Assembly (NCBI GenBank): GCA_947585795.1
Contig: CANPXG010000002.1
Coordinates: 39,593 to 103,592 of the forward strand
Direction: 5' to 3'
DNA length: 64,000 nt
From: an uncultured Clostridia bacterium
GTDB taxonomy: Bacteria > Bacillota > Clostridia > UBA1381
Shown: piece by piece, positions 8,674-18,502 of the stretch
How the letters are laid out: each line of letters opens with the position of its first letter
Position numbering within the stretch: the first letter of the stretch is position 1
Made by a program: the position numbers and the translations under genes
Notes under the pieces: generated by a model
The model's database searches: none
What the model was told of the DNA's origin: nothing
Seen by the model: the letters and a program-made list of their open reading frames with translations, nothing else

Positions 8674-10956
8674 ATGAAGCCATCATTAAATGAAATAAGA
8701 AAAAAGACGCTTATAATGATGCTTATAGTGACCGGCGTGCTGGTGCTTTTGATAGCGAGAGTCGCGTACTGGCAGATAATCAGGGGCGAGGAGCTTTCAA
8801 GCAAGGCTAAGGCGCAGCAGCAGGGGAGCAGCATTATAACGGCGTCGAGAGGAAGTATATACGACCGTAACGGTAAGGTGCTCGCGGAGAGCGCGTCGGT
8901 GAATACGCTTATTTGTAATCCGGAGGATATTAAAGAGGACGGTGACGCGGCGGTTATAGCGTCGAGGTTGTCGCCCATTCTTGACATGGATCAGGCGAAG
9001 ATCACGGAGCTTATAACAAAGGATGCGCGTTATCAGGTGATAAAGAAGCGTCTTACCACCGAGCAAGCCGACAGCGTAAAGCAGCTGCTCGATCCCGAAA
9101 ATGACGCGGCGACCGCGAAGGCGTTTACGGGTATTTATTTTGAGGATGACTCGAAAAGGTACTATCCGTTTAACGTCGCGCCGCATACTCTCGGTTTCAC
9201 CGGTTACGATAATAACGGTATACAGGGTATAGAGCTTACGTTTGACGATGAGCTTATGGGACGTAACGGCAGCGTGGAAACAAATCAGAACGCCGACGGC
9301 AGCACGCTCAAGGAAGAACAGGCGGAGTACATAAACGGTGCGCAAAAGGGTGACGATATTGTTCTTACGATAGATGAAACGATACAGCATTTTTTGGAAA
9401 ACCACCTCCAGGAGGCGGTGAGCGAGGATAAGCTCAAAGAGGGTGCGGCGGGTATAGTGATGAACCCGAAAACGGGGGAAATACTGGCTATGTCCACGAA
9501 GCCCGACTTTGACGTGAACGATCCTTACAATATAGAACAGTTTCAAAAGTACGCGATAGATTTTAAACTTGACGAGGAAAGTGACGATGAGGATGAGGAT
9601 GAGGACGGTGAGGCTACGCCCAAGCCGACCATGGATCCGAAAAATCCGAGCGATGAATATATAGCGGCGATGCGTAATAAAATGTGGCGCAATAAGGCTT
9701 TGTCGGACACGTATGAGCCAGGCTCCACGTTTAAGATAATCACGGCTGCCGCGGCTTTGGAGGAGCATGCCGTAGATCTTGACACGGCGTTTTACTGCCC
9801 CGGCTTCAAGGTGGTGGCGGACAGAAAGATAAGCTGCGCCAACAAAAACGGACACGGCGCTCAGACGTTTGTCGAGGGCGTAAGAAATTCGTGTAACCCC
9901 GTGTTTATGGACGTGGGTGAAAGACTTGGCAGCGACAAGTTTATGGAGTATTTTACCGCATTCGGTCTTACCGAAAAGACGGGTATAGAGCTTGTGGGTG
10001 AGTCATCGAGTATATATTACCATAACGGTATGAGTGAGGTAGACCTTGCGACAAGCTCGTTTGGTCAGGGCTTTCAGGTGACGCCGATACAGCTTATTAC
10101 GGCTGTGTCCGCCGTAATAAACGGCGGCGTGCGTATGAAGCCGCAGATAGTGAAGGAAATCAGGAACAGCGGCGGCGTTATAAAAACGTACGAGCCGGAA
10201 ACGGTGACGCGCGTGATTTCAGAGGACACGTCGCAGAAAATGCGTGAGATATTGGAGTCGGTAGTGGCGCTGCCGGAGGCAACGGGTAAAAACGCGTATG
10301 TGAAGGGCTGCCGCATCGGCGGTAAGACGGGTACGTCGGAGAAGGGTAACCGTAACGAGGAAAAGCGTATCGCGTCGTTTATAGGTTTCGCGCCCGCGAA
10401 CGATCCCGAGATAGTGTGCCTTATAATGCTTGACGAGCCGCAGGTCGACAATAAGTACGGCGGTACCATCGCCGCGCCTGTAGTGGGTGAGCTTATTGAG
10501 GATATACTCAATTATCTCGGTGTTGAGAAACAGTATACGGCGGACGAGGAGCCGGACGTGAAGGTCGAGGTTCCCGATGTGCGTACGATGGATGTTTCGG
10601 CGGCGAAGAGCGCCGTGACGGAGAAAAATTTGTATGTGACGGTAAAAGGCGACGGTGACACCGTCGTAGACCAGCTCCCGAAGCCCGGTATAATGCTCGG
10701 TGAGGAGTCTACCGTAATTCTTTATACGGAGCAGCAGGAAAAGACGCAGGAGGTTACCGTGCCCGATCTTGACGGTATGTCGGTAAGCTCCGCGAGGGAT
10801 ACTCTCGAGATGCGCGGACTTAACTTTGAGGTCGTCGGCGCGGGACACAGCGAGGTTGGCGGCTCGTATGCCGTGAGCCAAAGCATAGAGGCGGGAGAAA
10901 CAGTGCCGCCGGCCACGGTGATAGGAGTGGAATTCCGTCAAGTGACTTCAGATTAA
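8674..10956 (+). CDS. ftsI: Class B penicillin-binding protein (FtsI/SpoVD type) with PASTA domains
   Basis: Transpeptidase that cross-links septal or spore-cortex peptidoglycan together with the SEDS protein FtsW/SpoVE. The 760-aa product has one N-terminal membrane helix (about 15-33), a dimerisation domain starting ASRGSIYDRNGKVLAES, the catalytic GSTFK (S351 to K354), KTGTSE (551-556), and two C-terminal PASTA domains (about 630-760). An acidic stretch (DDEDEDEDGE) followed by a Pro-rich segment sits between the dimerisation region and the active site. PASTA domains fit SpoVD as well as division PBPs; the sequence alone does not decide. It is separated from ftsL by 49 bp. Confidence 0.93.
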   Translation: MKPSLNEIRKKTLIMMLIVTGVLVLLIARVAYWQIIRGEELSSKAKAQQQGSSIITASRGSIYDRNGKVLAESASVNTLICNPEDIKEDGDAAVIASRLSPILDMDQAKITELITKDARYQVIKKRLTTEQADSVKQLLDPENDAATAKAFTGIYFEDDSKRYYPFNVAPHTLGFTGYDNNGIQGIELTFDDELMGRNGSVETNQNADGSTLKEEQAEYINGAQKGDDIVLTIDETIQHFLENHLQEAVSEDKLKEGAAGIVMNPKTGEILAMSTKPDFDVNDPYNIEQFQKYAIDFKLDEESDDEDEDEDGEATPKPTMDPKNPSDEYIAAMRNKMWRNKALSDTYEPGSTFKIITAAAALEEHAVDLDTAFYCPGFKVVADRKISCANKNGHGAQTFVEGVRNSCNPVFMDVGERLGSDKFMEYFTAFGLTEKTGIELVGESSSIYYHNGMSEVDLATSSFGQGFQVTPIQLITAVSAVINGGVRMKPQIVKEIRNSGGVIKTYEPETVTRVISEDTSQKMREILESVVALPEATGKNAYVKGCRIGGKTGTSEKGNRNEEKRIASFIGFAPANDPEIVCLIMLDEPQVDNKYGGTIAAPVVGELIEDILNYLGVEKQYTADEEPDVKVEVPDVRTMDVSAAKSAVTEKNLYVTVKGDGDTVVDQLPKPGIMLGEESTVILYTEQQEKTQEVTVPDLDGMSVSSARDTLEMRGLNFEVVGAGHSEVGGSYAVSQSIEAGETVPPATVIGVEFRQVTSD

Positions 10957-10978
10957 ATTGTTAGGGGGAAAGAGAAAT

Positions 10979-12415
10979 ATGTTAGCGAGTGAACTTATTG
11001 GCGAAAAATGGCTCGAAGAGCATGATGATATAGATATATCGGGTATCGCGTATGATTCGCGCAACGTCCTTCCCGGAAATTTGTTCGTGTGTATAAAGGG
11101 TTACGAAACGGACGGACATAAATTCGCGAAAATGGCGGAGGAAAACGGTGCGGCGCTGATAGTGGCACAGAATAAAATCGACGTTAACGTGCCGGTGTGG
11201 TACGTTGAAAATTCAAGGACAGCCATAGCGGATATAGCGGCGCGCTATTACGGACATCCCTCGAATAAATTTAAGCTGATAGGCGTTACGGGTACGAACG
11301 GTAAAACGACGATAACGTACCTTATAAAGAGTATTATAGAAGCTGCAGGAATGACGATAGGCGTGATCGGCACAAATCAGAATATAATAGGCGACAAGGT
11401 GCTCGTAACTCAGAGTACCACGCCGACAACGCCGAACGCGCTCGAGCTTCAGCAGCTTTTCGCGGAAATGGTAGACGGTGACGCGCAGTGCGTTGTTATG
11501 GAGGTGTCGAGCCACGCGCTCGAGCTTGAGAGAGTACACGGCTGTCACTTCGACGTGGGTGTGTTCACGAACCTTACGCGCGATCATCTCGACTTCCACG
11601 GTACTATGGAAAATTATCTTAACGCGAAGGCGAAGCTGTTCGATATAAGCGATAAGGGCGTTGTGAATTTTGACGACGAGGGCGGTAAGAAGATAGTAAG
11701 CAGCGCGAAGTGCGATATACTTACCGTCGGTATGAACGACGGGTGTGAGCTTAAAGCTCAAAATATAGCGATAACGGCAAGAGGCTCCGATTTTGAGGCT
11801 TCGTACAAGGGTAAGACGTATCCCGTCCATATAGCCATTCCCGGCAAGTTCAGCGTGTATAACGCGATATGCGCCATGGGCGCGGCTATCGAGCTCGGTA
11901 TCGATATGGAAACAATAATAAAGGGACTTAAAAACGCGTCCGGTGTTCTCGGTCGCGTTGAGGTGGTCCCCACCGATACGGATTACACCGTTATCATAGA
12001 CTACGCGCACACTCCCGACGGGTTGGAGAATATTATTTCCACCGTCAAGGAATTTGCGAAGGGGAAGGTAATTACTCTGTTCGGCTGCGGCGGTGACAGA
12101 GATAACACAAAACGCGCCGTTATGGGTGAAATAGCGGGCAGACTGTCCGATTTCAGCATAATAACGTCGGACAATCCGCGTACGGAGGATCCGCTTAAGA
12201 TAGTAAAGCAGATAGAGGAAGGCATGAAGCGCACGGACGGCAAGTACATTGCCATAACGGACAGACGAGAGGCGATAGCCTACGCGCTCGACAACGCCGA
12301 GAAGGATGACGTGATCATACTGGCGGGTAAGGGACAGGAAACTTATCAGATAATAGGTAAGGAAAAGCATGACTTCGACGAGCGCGTTGAGGTGTATAAG
12401 CACCTTAATAAGTAA
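10979..12415 (+). CDS. murE: UDP-MurNAc-tripeptide synthetase, probably meso-DAP adding
   Basis: Cytoplasmic ATP-dependent ligase that adds the third residue to UDP-MurNAc-L-Ala-D-Glu. The product is 478 aa. The ATP loop is GVTGTNGKTT and the C-terminal specificity motif reads DNPR (D398-R401), the form found in meso-diaminopimelate-adding MurE rather than lysine-adding ones. I use the ATG at 10979, about 10 nt after AGGGGG; the ORF track starts seven codons earlier at a TTG that overlaps that site. It follows ftsI by 22 bp. Confidence 0.96.
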   Translation: MLASELIGEKWLEEHDDIDISGIAYDSRNVLPGNLFVCIKGYETDGHKFAKMAEENGAALIVAQNKIDVNVPVWYVENSRTAIADIAARYYGHPSNKFKLIGVTGTNGKTTITYLIKSIIEAAGMTIGVIGTNQNIIGDKVLVTQSTTPTTPNALELQQLFAEMVDGDAQCVVMEVSSHALELERVHGCHFDVGVFTNLTRDHLDFHGTMENYLNAKAKLFDISDKGVVNFDDEGGKKIVSSAKCDILTVGMNDGCELKAQNIAITARGSDFEASYKGKTYPVHIAIPGKFSVYNAICAMGAAIELGIDMETIIKGLKNASGVLGRVEVVPTDTDYTVIIDYAHTPDGLENIISTVKEFAKGKVITLFGCGGDRDNTKRAVMGEIAGRLSDFSIITSDNPRTEDPLKIVKQIEEGMKRTDGKYIAITDRREAIAYALDNAEKDDVIILAGKGQETYQIIGKEKHDFDERVEVYKHLNK

Positions 12416-12420
12416 TTTAA

Positions 12421-12453
12421 AAGGGCGGGGGAAGTATTACCGCCCTTATTTTT
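12421..12453 (+). terminator. Terminator-like hairpin between murE and murF
   Basis: AAGGGCGG and CCGCCCTT form an 8-bp GC-rich stem with an 11-nt loop, followed by ATTTTT. It begins 6 bp after the murE stop and lies inside the operon, so it may reduce rather than stop transcription into murF. Confidence 0.7.
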
Positions 12454-12484
12454 AAGCATATGACAAAAAGAGAGGTAAAGCTGT

Positions 12485-13855
12485 ATGCAGGTATTAACGA
12501 TAGGCGATATATTAAACGCGACGGGCGGTAAGCTTTTGAGTGGAGAAAAGGATACCGTTATACGCGATATAACGACGGATTCGAGAAAACCGGCACCGGG
12601 CGCGCTGTTTGTGCCGATAATCGGTGAAAAGTTTGACGGTCACGAGTTTATACAGGCGGCGTTCGACCAAGGCGTGGAAGCGTCGCTTACGCAAAAGGAC
12701 ACGGATCTGCTCGTCGGTAAAACGATAATAAAGGTGGACGATACCTTTAAGGCTTTGGGCGACATTGCGAGATATTACAAGCAAAAGTACAACGTGCCCA
12801 CCGTCGCCGTCACGGGCAGCGTCGGTAAGACGACAACGAAGGATATGCTTGCGGCGGCGCTCTCGGGTAAGTATAAAACGCTTAAGACAGAGCATAGCTT
12901 TAATAACGAGATAGGACTTCCTCTTACCGTGTTCAGACTTGAAAAGGAACACGAGGCAATAGTTTTGGAAATGGGTATGAACCACTTCGGGGAGATCGAG
13001 CGCCTTGCGTCGATAGGCAGACCTGACGTGGCTGTAATAACGAATATAGGTCAGTCGCACATAGAGCATCTTGGTTCGCGCGAGGGTATATTCAAGGCGA
13101 AAATGGAAATCACGAAGCTGTTTACCGAAAAAAACACGCTTATCGTGAACGGCGACGATGATTTTCTGTCGAAAATAAAAGGGACCGTGCCATTCAAGGT
13201 CGTGTACTACGGTATAAAGAACCCCGAAAACGACGTGTACGCGAAGGATATACGCGCTATGGGACTTCAGGGTATAGAATTTACCGCAGTCATAGGCGGC
13301 GAAGAGTACAGCGTGCGCGTAAACGTTCCCGGTGAGCATAACGTGTATAACGCGCTTGCGGCTATATGCGTGGGACGCGCGTTTGATGTGCCAACAGACA
13401 AAATCATAGAGGGCATAAGGAGCTTCGAGCTTACGGAAATGCGTATGGCTGTCGAGGAGTACGAGGGTATAACGATAATAAACGACTGCTTCAACGCGTC
13501 GCCCGACTCGATAAAGGCGGCTTTAAGGGTGCTGGGAAGCGTGCAGGGCAAAAGGCGCGTGGCGGTGCTCGGCGACATTCTCGAAATGGGTGAGTACGCC
13601 GAAAAGGCGCATTACGACTTGGGAAAAGCCGTATGCGAAAACGGCGTGGATATGCTTATAACAGCGGGTGAGAATATGAAATTGCTCGCGAAGGGAGCAG
13701 CCGACAGCGGTATGAAAAACATTGTAAGCTTTGACAAAACTCTTGAAGCGTGCGCTTTCGTCAAGGAGGAAATCAAAAGCGGCGACGCTGTTCTCATAAA
13801 AGCGTCGCACGGTATGCGCTTTGAGCAAATTTACGACGCGATCAAGGGGAATTAA
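12485..13855 (+). CDS. murF: UDP-MurNAc-tripeptide:D-Ala-D-Ala ligase
   Basis: Completes the cytoplasmic muropeptide by adding D-Ala-D-Ala. The 456-aa product has the Mur ligase ATP loop AVTGSVGKTTTKD at about 111-123, an HSFNNEIGLP block, EMGMNHFGEI and a late DILEMGEYA, all typical of MurF. The ATG at 12485 follows AGAGAGGTAAAG. A 69-bp gap with a hairpin separates it from murE, the largest break in the cell-wall gene run. Confidence 0.96.
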   Translation: MQVLTIGDILNATGGKLLSGEKDTVIRDITTDSRKPAPGALFVPIIGEKFDGHEFIQAAFDQGVEASLTQKDTDLLVGKTIIKVDDTFKALGDIARYYKQKYNVPTVAVTGSVGKTTTKDMLAAALSGKYKTLKTEHSFNNEIGLPLTVFRLEKEHEAIVLEMGMNHFGEIERLASIGRPDVAVITNIGQSHIEHLGSREGIFKAKMEITKLFTEKNTLIVNGDDDFLSKIKGTVPFKVVYYGIKNPENDVYAKDIRAMGLQGIEFTAVIGGEEYSVRVNVPGEHNVYNALAAICVGRAFDVPTDKIIEGIRSFELTEMRMAVEEYEGITIINDCFNASPDSIKAALRVLGSVQGKRRVAVLGDILEMGEYAEKAHYDLGKAVCENGVDMLITAGENMKLLAKGAADSGMKNIVSFDKTLEACAFVKEEIKSGDAVLIKASHGMRFEQIYDAIKGN

Positions 13856-13875
13856 TAGAAAAGGGATTGATATAA

Positions 13876-14901
13876 ATGGAAATTTTAAAGGAAATGCTGA
13901 TGTCGTCACTGCTCGCGTTCGCGGTCGCGCTCGCGGTAACGCTCGCCTTCGGACCTGTGTTTATACCGTGGCTGCGCAAGCTGAAATTCGGTCAGGAAAT
14001 ACGCGACGAGGGACCTAAGTGGCACCAAAAAAAATCCGGCACGCCGACGATGGGCGGAATAATGTTTATAACGGGTATCGCCGCCGCTATCATCGTGACG
14101 AGTATCGTCTTCGCGGTCAAAGGTAACCTTGACAAGACGTTCGGAAGATGTATACTTCTGTTCTTAATAGCATTGGGCTTCGGTATGATAGGCTTTATAG
14201 ACGACTATATCAAGGTCGTCAAAAAGCGTAATCTCGGTCTTACAGCCGCGCAGAAATTCATTTTGCAGTTGATTTTGGCGGCGGTATACGTGATAGTGCT
14301 CTACCTTATGGGCGCTTTGGACACGGCGATAAAAATCCCGTTTACCGATATGGAATGGACTATGCCGATATGGCTGTATATACCGTTTGTGATGTTCGTG
14401 GTCGTGGGCGTTGTAAACGCGGTAAATCTCACGGACGGACTTGACGGTCTTGCGTCGAGCGTCACGGCGGCGGTGAGCGTATTTTTCGCGCTGGCTTCGT
14501 ATATCGCCTTCAGCGAGTACGGCGTTACGGTATTTTCAATGGCGATTTTCGGCGGACTTTTGGGATTTTTGTGCTACAACAGGTACCCCGCGAAGGTGTT
14601 TATGGGCGATACCGGCTCGCTCTTTTTGGGAGCGTCGGTCGCGCTTATGGCGATAGATTTGAGAATACCGATATTACTGATAATCGTGGGCTTTGTGTAT
14701 TTTATGGAAACGCTGTCGGTGATCATGCAGACCGCGTATTTCAAGTACACAAAGAAAAAGTACGGTGAGGGACGGAGAATATTTAAGATGAGCCCGCTGC
14801 ACCACCATTTTGAGATGTGCGGCTGGAAGGAGAAGAAAATAGTAGGCGTGTTTACGCTTGTAACGGTTATTCTCTGCGTTATAGCGTGGTTTGGCTTATA
14901 A
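13876..14901 (+). CDS. mraY: Phospho-MurNAc-pentapeptide transferase
   Basis: Integral membrane enzyme that moves phospho-MurNAc-pentapeptide to undecaprenyl phosphate, making lipid I. The 341-aa product shows about ten hydrophobic helices, the catalytic aspartates in GFIDDYIKV and NLTDGLDGLA, and the cytoplasmic histidine loop SPLHHHFEMCGW. It lies 20 bp after murF. In many Firmicutes murD would come next; here ftsW follows directly. Confidence 0.97.
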   Translation: MEILKEMLMSSLLAFAVALAVTLAFGPVFIPWLRKLKFGQEIRDEGPKWHQKKSGTPTMGGIMFITGIAAAIIVTSIVFAVKGNLDKTFGRCILLFLIALGFGMIGFIDDYIKVVKKRNLGLTAAQKFILQLILAAVYVIVLYLMGALDTAIKIPFTDMEWTMPIWLYIPFVMFVVVGVVNAVNLTDGLDGLASSVTAAVSVFFALASYIAFSEYGVTVFSMAIFGGLLGFLCYNRYPAKVFMGDTGSLFLGASVALMAIDLRIPILLIIVGFVYFMETLSVIMQTAYFKYTKKKYGEGRRIFKMSPLHHHFEMCGWKEKKIVGVFTLVTVILCVIAWFGL

Positions 14902-14931
14902 TTTCACCTTATTGAAAAGGAGAGTTGTATA

Positions 14932-16113
14932 ATGGCTGCGACAGCGTATCCGAACAGGAGAGTAAAACAGAATAGAAAAAACGCGCCGCGCAAAATCGTC
15001 GGTAAACCGGTGCGTCCCGTCACCGCGACGTATATAGACTATACGTTTTTGTTTATAGTCGTTCTTTTGCTCGCCTCGGGACTTGTAATGCTGCTGTCGG
15101 CATCCGCGCCGAGCGCGAACAGGATCTACGGGAACTCGTACTACTTTTTCCTGAAACAGCTCGGCTGCGCGATGATCGGGCTTATCGGTATGTGGTTCGT
15201 GTCAAAAATAAACTACAACGTGTATAAAAAGCTCGCGCCGAAGATGATGCTCGTGTGCGTGATACTGCTTGTATGCGTGCTTATACCGGGAATAGGTGTG
15301 TCGCATAACGGTTCAAGACGCTGGCTCAACACGCCGTTTATCGAGATACAGCCGTCGGAGTTCGTGAAGCCGGTCATAGCGATGTATTTCGCGCGGCTCA
15401 TAGACGACGGTAAGTACGATTTGAAAAAAATTAAGGGTAATTTGCCCTACATAGGCGTTATGGCGATAGTGCTCGCGCTCATGCTCATGGAAACGCATCT
15501 AAGCGGCGCGATAGTTATCGCGGGTATAGGCGTGAGCGTGATGATAGCGGGCGGTACGCCGATCAAGCCGGTACTTATAGGAGTTATAATACTGTTCCCG
15601 ATCGCGATTTTCGCGGTGTATAACATGAGTGACGTGCGGTGGGCGAGAGTGACGAGCTTCCTAAATCCGTTCCGTGACATCAGGAACGAGAGCTATCAGG
15701 TCGCGCAGGGACTTTACGCGATAGGCTCAGGCGGTATTTTCGGCGTGGGCTTGGGACGAAGTGTGCAAAAATATTATTTGCCCGAGCCGTACAATGATTT
15801 TATATTCACGATAGTGTGTGAGGAGCTTGGACTTGTCGGCGCGGCGGTCGTGATACTGCTGTTTGCCGCGCTTATCATAAGAGCCGTGAGGATAGCGATG
15901 AACGCGCCCGACACGTACAGCGCGCTTGTCGCGATAGGTATAGCGGCGCATATGGCGATACAGACGATACTGAATATCGCCGTCGCGACTTCGACAGTGC
16001 CGAATACGGGCGTGTCGCTGCCGTTCTTCAGTTACGGCGGTACGGCGATAATAACGTTGCTTATGGAAATGGGCGTGCTTTTAAATATTTCCAAGTATTC
16101 GGTTAAAAATTAG
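14932..16113 (+). CDS. ftsW: SEDS peptidoglycan polymerase (FtsW/SpoVE type)
   Basis: Lipid II polymerase of the septum, working with the PBP encoded upstream. The 393-aa product has a basic cytoplasmic N-terminus of about 30 residues and about ten membrane helices. The catalytic aspartate region reads YNDFIF followed by EELGL. GSRRWLN, QPSEFVK and a late NTGVSLPFFSYGG are SEDS blocks. The loop usually written EPDLG appears as ETHLSG. FtsW, SpoVE and RodA are close relatives; position next to mraY and murG favours FtsW or SpoVE. Confidence 0.93.
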   Translation: MAATAYPNRRVKQNRKNAPRKIVGKPVRPVTATYIDYTFLFIVVLLLASGLVMLLSASAPSANRIYGNSYYFFLKQLGCAMIGLIGMWFVSKINYNVYKKLAPKMMLVCVILLVCVLIPGIGVSHNGSRRWLNTPFIEIQPSEFVKPVIAMYFARLIDDGKYDLKKIKGNLPYIGVMAIVLALMLMETHLSGAIVIAGIGVSVMIAGGTPIKPVLIGVIILFPIAIFAVYNMSDVRWARVTSFLNPFRDIRNESYQVAQGLYAIGSGGIFGVGLGRSVQKYYLPEPYNDFIFTIVCEELGLVGAAVVILLFAALIIRAVRIAMNAPDTYSALVAIGIAAHMAIQTILNIAVATSTVPNTGVSLPFFSYGGTAIITLLMEMGVLLNISKYSVKN

Positions 16114-16145
16114 CCGTTTTGCGGGAGAAAAGGGTGGATCGATTT

Positions 16146-17252
16146 ATGAGAGTTATATTTGCCGGCGGCGGTACGGGCGGACATATAAATCCCGCCATAT
16201 CCATAGCCGATCACGCCGCGTCGAAGGACAGTGAGTTTGAGGCGGTTTTTATCGGTACGAAAAGCGGTATGGAAACGAAGCTTGTCCCGAAAGCGGGGTA
16301 TGAGCTTAGGTTTATAGATATAGCGGGCTTTGACAGGAAGCATCTTTTGAAGAATATATCAGTCCTAAGAAAGCTCAGCAAAGCAAAGAATGACTGTAAG
16401 AAAATAATCAGGGAGTTTAAGCCCGACTGTATAGTGTGCACCGGCGGCTACGTCAGCGGACCTGTCGCTATAGCGTCGAAAAAAACGGGAGTGCCGTCGC
16501 TCATACATGAGCAGAACGTGTATCCCGGGCTTACGGTGCGCGGTGCGGAAAAGTACGTGGATTATCTCGCTTTGAGCTTCGAGGAAACGGTAAATCATAT
16601 AAAGCACAAGGATAAGTGCGTCGTCACCGGTAATCCCGTGCGCGCGGAGATACTTAGCGCCGATTACGGCGCGTCGCGCGAAAAGCTGGGAATAAAGAAG
16701 CCGTTCGTGCTTATTTTCGGCGGCAGTCTTGGCGCGGACAAAATTAACGACACCGTCGTGGATATGCTTGAGAGGATAATAAGCGGCGGTAAGATAGAGC
16801 TGCTTTTCGGTACGGGTGACCGTAATTATGAAAAAATTATGGGTGAGATAAAAAGACGCGGTATAACGCTTACGGACGACGTAAAAATTGTGCCGTATAT
16901 AGATAATATGGCGGAATGTATGGCGGCGGCAGACCTTGTGGTGTCGCGCGCGGGCGCGATAACCGTGAGTGAGATAGCCGCACTCGCGAAGCCGTCGATA
17001 CTTATACCGTCACCGAACGTGGTGAGGAACCATCAGGAGCAGAACGCGCGCGCGTTCGAGAAAGAGGGCGCGGCGTCGGTACTCGTCGAGGAGGAGCTTA
17101 CGGCGGACGTACTGTACGAGAGGGTAATGTCGCTCGCGGGCGATAAGGACGCGCTCGGTAAAATGTCGGCGAACCTTAAAAAACTTGCAAAAACCGACGC
17201 GCTCGAAAAAATTTACGAGCTTATGGTAAAAATGTCTGAAAAAAGGAGATAA
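16146..17252 (+). CDS. murG: UDP-GlcNAc:lipid I GlcNAc transferase
   Basis: Membrane-associated GT28 enzyme that converts lipid I to lipid II. The product is 368 aa. It starts with the family N-terminus MRVIFAGGGTGGHINPA, whose glycine-rich loop faces lipid I, and has IFGGSLGADKIN and the donor-site segment SRAGAITVSEIAAL. I place the start at ATG 16146, 9 nt after AAGGGTGG; the ORF track uses a TTG nine codons upstream. Only three bases separate it from hisS. Confidence 0.96.
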   Translation: MRVIFAGGGTGGHINPAISIADHAASKDSEFEAVFIGTKSGMETKLVPKAGYELRFIDIAGFDRKHLLKNISVLRKLSKAKNDCKKIIREFKPDCIVCTGGYVSGPVAIASKKTGVPSLIHEQNVYPGLTVRGAEKYVDYLALSFEETVNHIKHKDKCVVTGNPVRAEILSADYGASREKLGIKKPFVLIFGGSLGADKINDTVVDMLERIISGGKIELLFGTGDRNYEKIMGEIKRRGITLTDDVKIVPYIDNMAECMAAADLVVSRAGAITVSEIAALAKPSILIPSPNVVRNHQEQNARAFEKEGAASVLVEEELTADVLYERVMSLAGDKDALGKMSANLKKLAKTDALEKIYELMVKMSEKRR

Positions 17253-17255
17253 CAC

Positions 17256-18482
17256 ATGAAAATATCAACGGTAAAGGGTACTAACGATTACTTGCCCGAG
17301 GAGGCGCGGCTTCGCGATCATCTGCAGAATAAGATACTCACCGCCTATACGGACGCGGGCTTTGAGCGTATAATGACTCCCGCGATAGAGGACGCGGAAA
17401 ATCTTGACAAAAGCGACGGCGGTGAAAATCTTAACCTCATATTCAAGATACTTAAGCGCGGCGATAAGCTTACGAAAGCGTTGGAGCAGGGCGGTGACCT
17501 TTGCGATATGGGACTTAGGTACGATCTTACGCTGCCGCTGTCGAGATATTACGCAAATAACCGCGAAAAGCTGATACTTCCGGCGAAATGTATACAGATA
17601 GACAGAGTGTACCGCGCGGAAAGACCGCAGAAGGGCAGACTGCGCGAGTTTGTGCAGTGCGACATAGACATAATAGGCTCGTCGTCGCCGAGTGCGGAAA
17701 CGGAGCTTATACACACGACCGCGAAAGCGCTTTTGTCGATAGGCATAAAGGACTTCACGGTAAAAATAAACGACAGAAACATCTTAAAGGCTGTGCTTAA
17801 GAGTGCGGGATTTAAGGAAGAGGACACCGACAGCGTTTGCATAACCTTTGACAAGCTCGACAAAATAGGCGCGGACGGAGTGATCAAGGAGCTTACGGAC
17901 AAGGGCTTTGACGCGTCCGCCGTAAATAATTTCAAGGACATGATCTCAAAGCCGATGACGCTCGAAAGCGTGAAGGGCTTGTCGGACGGTGCCGCCGAAA
18001 ACGTGGAAGAAATAATAAATAACGTAAAAGAGCTTTCAAACGGTGAATACAATATACTGTTCGACATATCGCTCGTGCGCGGTCAGGGTTACTACACCGG
18101 TACCGTGTTCGAGGTGGTGAGCGATAAATTCAAGGGCTCGATAGCCGGCGGCGGCAGGTACGATAACCTCATCGGTAAATTTACGGGTGAAAACGTGGCG
18201 GCGGTAGGTTTTTCGATAGGCTTTGAAAGAATTTTCGCCATGCTTACAGAAGCGTCCTACGCTATACCCGACGCGAAGAGGAAAATCGCGCTCTTCCATG
18301 ACAGAGCTGATACGGTAAAGGCAATAAGAGCTGCGGAGGAGCTTCGCGCCGAGTATGACGTTGTACTTTACGAAAAGCCCAAAAAACTTTCAAAATTTCT
18401 TGATAAGCTGCAATCGAAGTCGTATTACGGCTTCTGCTTCCTTGACGACAGTATTGAGATCAGGGAGCTTAAAAACAGCTGA
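17256..18482 (+). CDS. hisS: Histidyl-tRNA synthetase
   Basis: Class II synthetase that charges tRNA-His. The product is 408 aa. Motif 2 reads VYRAERPQKGRLREFVQCD, the active-site block LRYDLTLPLSRY precedes it, and GGGRYDNLIG with GFSIGFERI form motif 3. The histidine-A motif reads RGQGYYTG instead of the usual RGLDYYTG or RGLNYYTG. The C-terminal anticodon-binding region is short (about 70 residues). The start is 3 bp after murG, so it is cotranscribed with the cell-wall genes, an unusual neighbour. A HisRS-like paralogue cannot be excluded. Confidence 0.85.
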   Translation: MKISTVKGTNDYLPEEARLRDHLQNKILTAYTDAGFERIMTPAIEDAENLDKSDGGENLNLIFKILKRGDKLTKALEQGGDLCDMGLRYDLTLPLSRYYANNREKLILPAKCIQIDRVYRAERPQKGRLREFVQCDIDIIGSSSPSAETELIHTTAKALLSIGIKDFTVKINDRNILKAVLKSAGFKEEDTDSVCITFDKLDKIGADGVIKELTDKGFDASAVNNFKDMISKPMTLESVKGLSDGAAENVEEIINNVKELSNGEYNILFDISLVRGQGYYTGTVFEVVSDKFKGSIAGGGRYDNLIGKFTGENVAAVGFSIGFERIFAMLTEASYAIPDAKRKIALFHDRADTVKAIRAAEELRAEYDVVLYEKPKKLSKFLDKLQSKSYYGFCFLDDSIEIRELKNS

Positions 18483-18502
18483 TCACTCCTTTTCTTCAAA
18501 AT

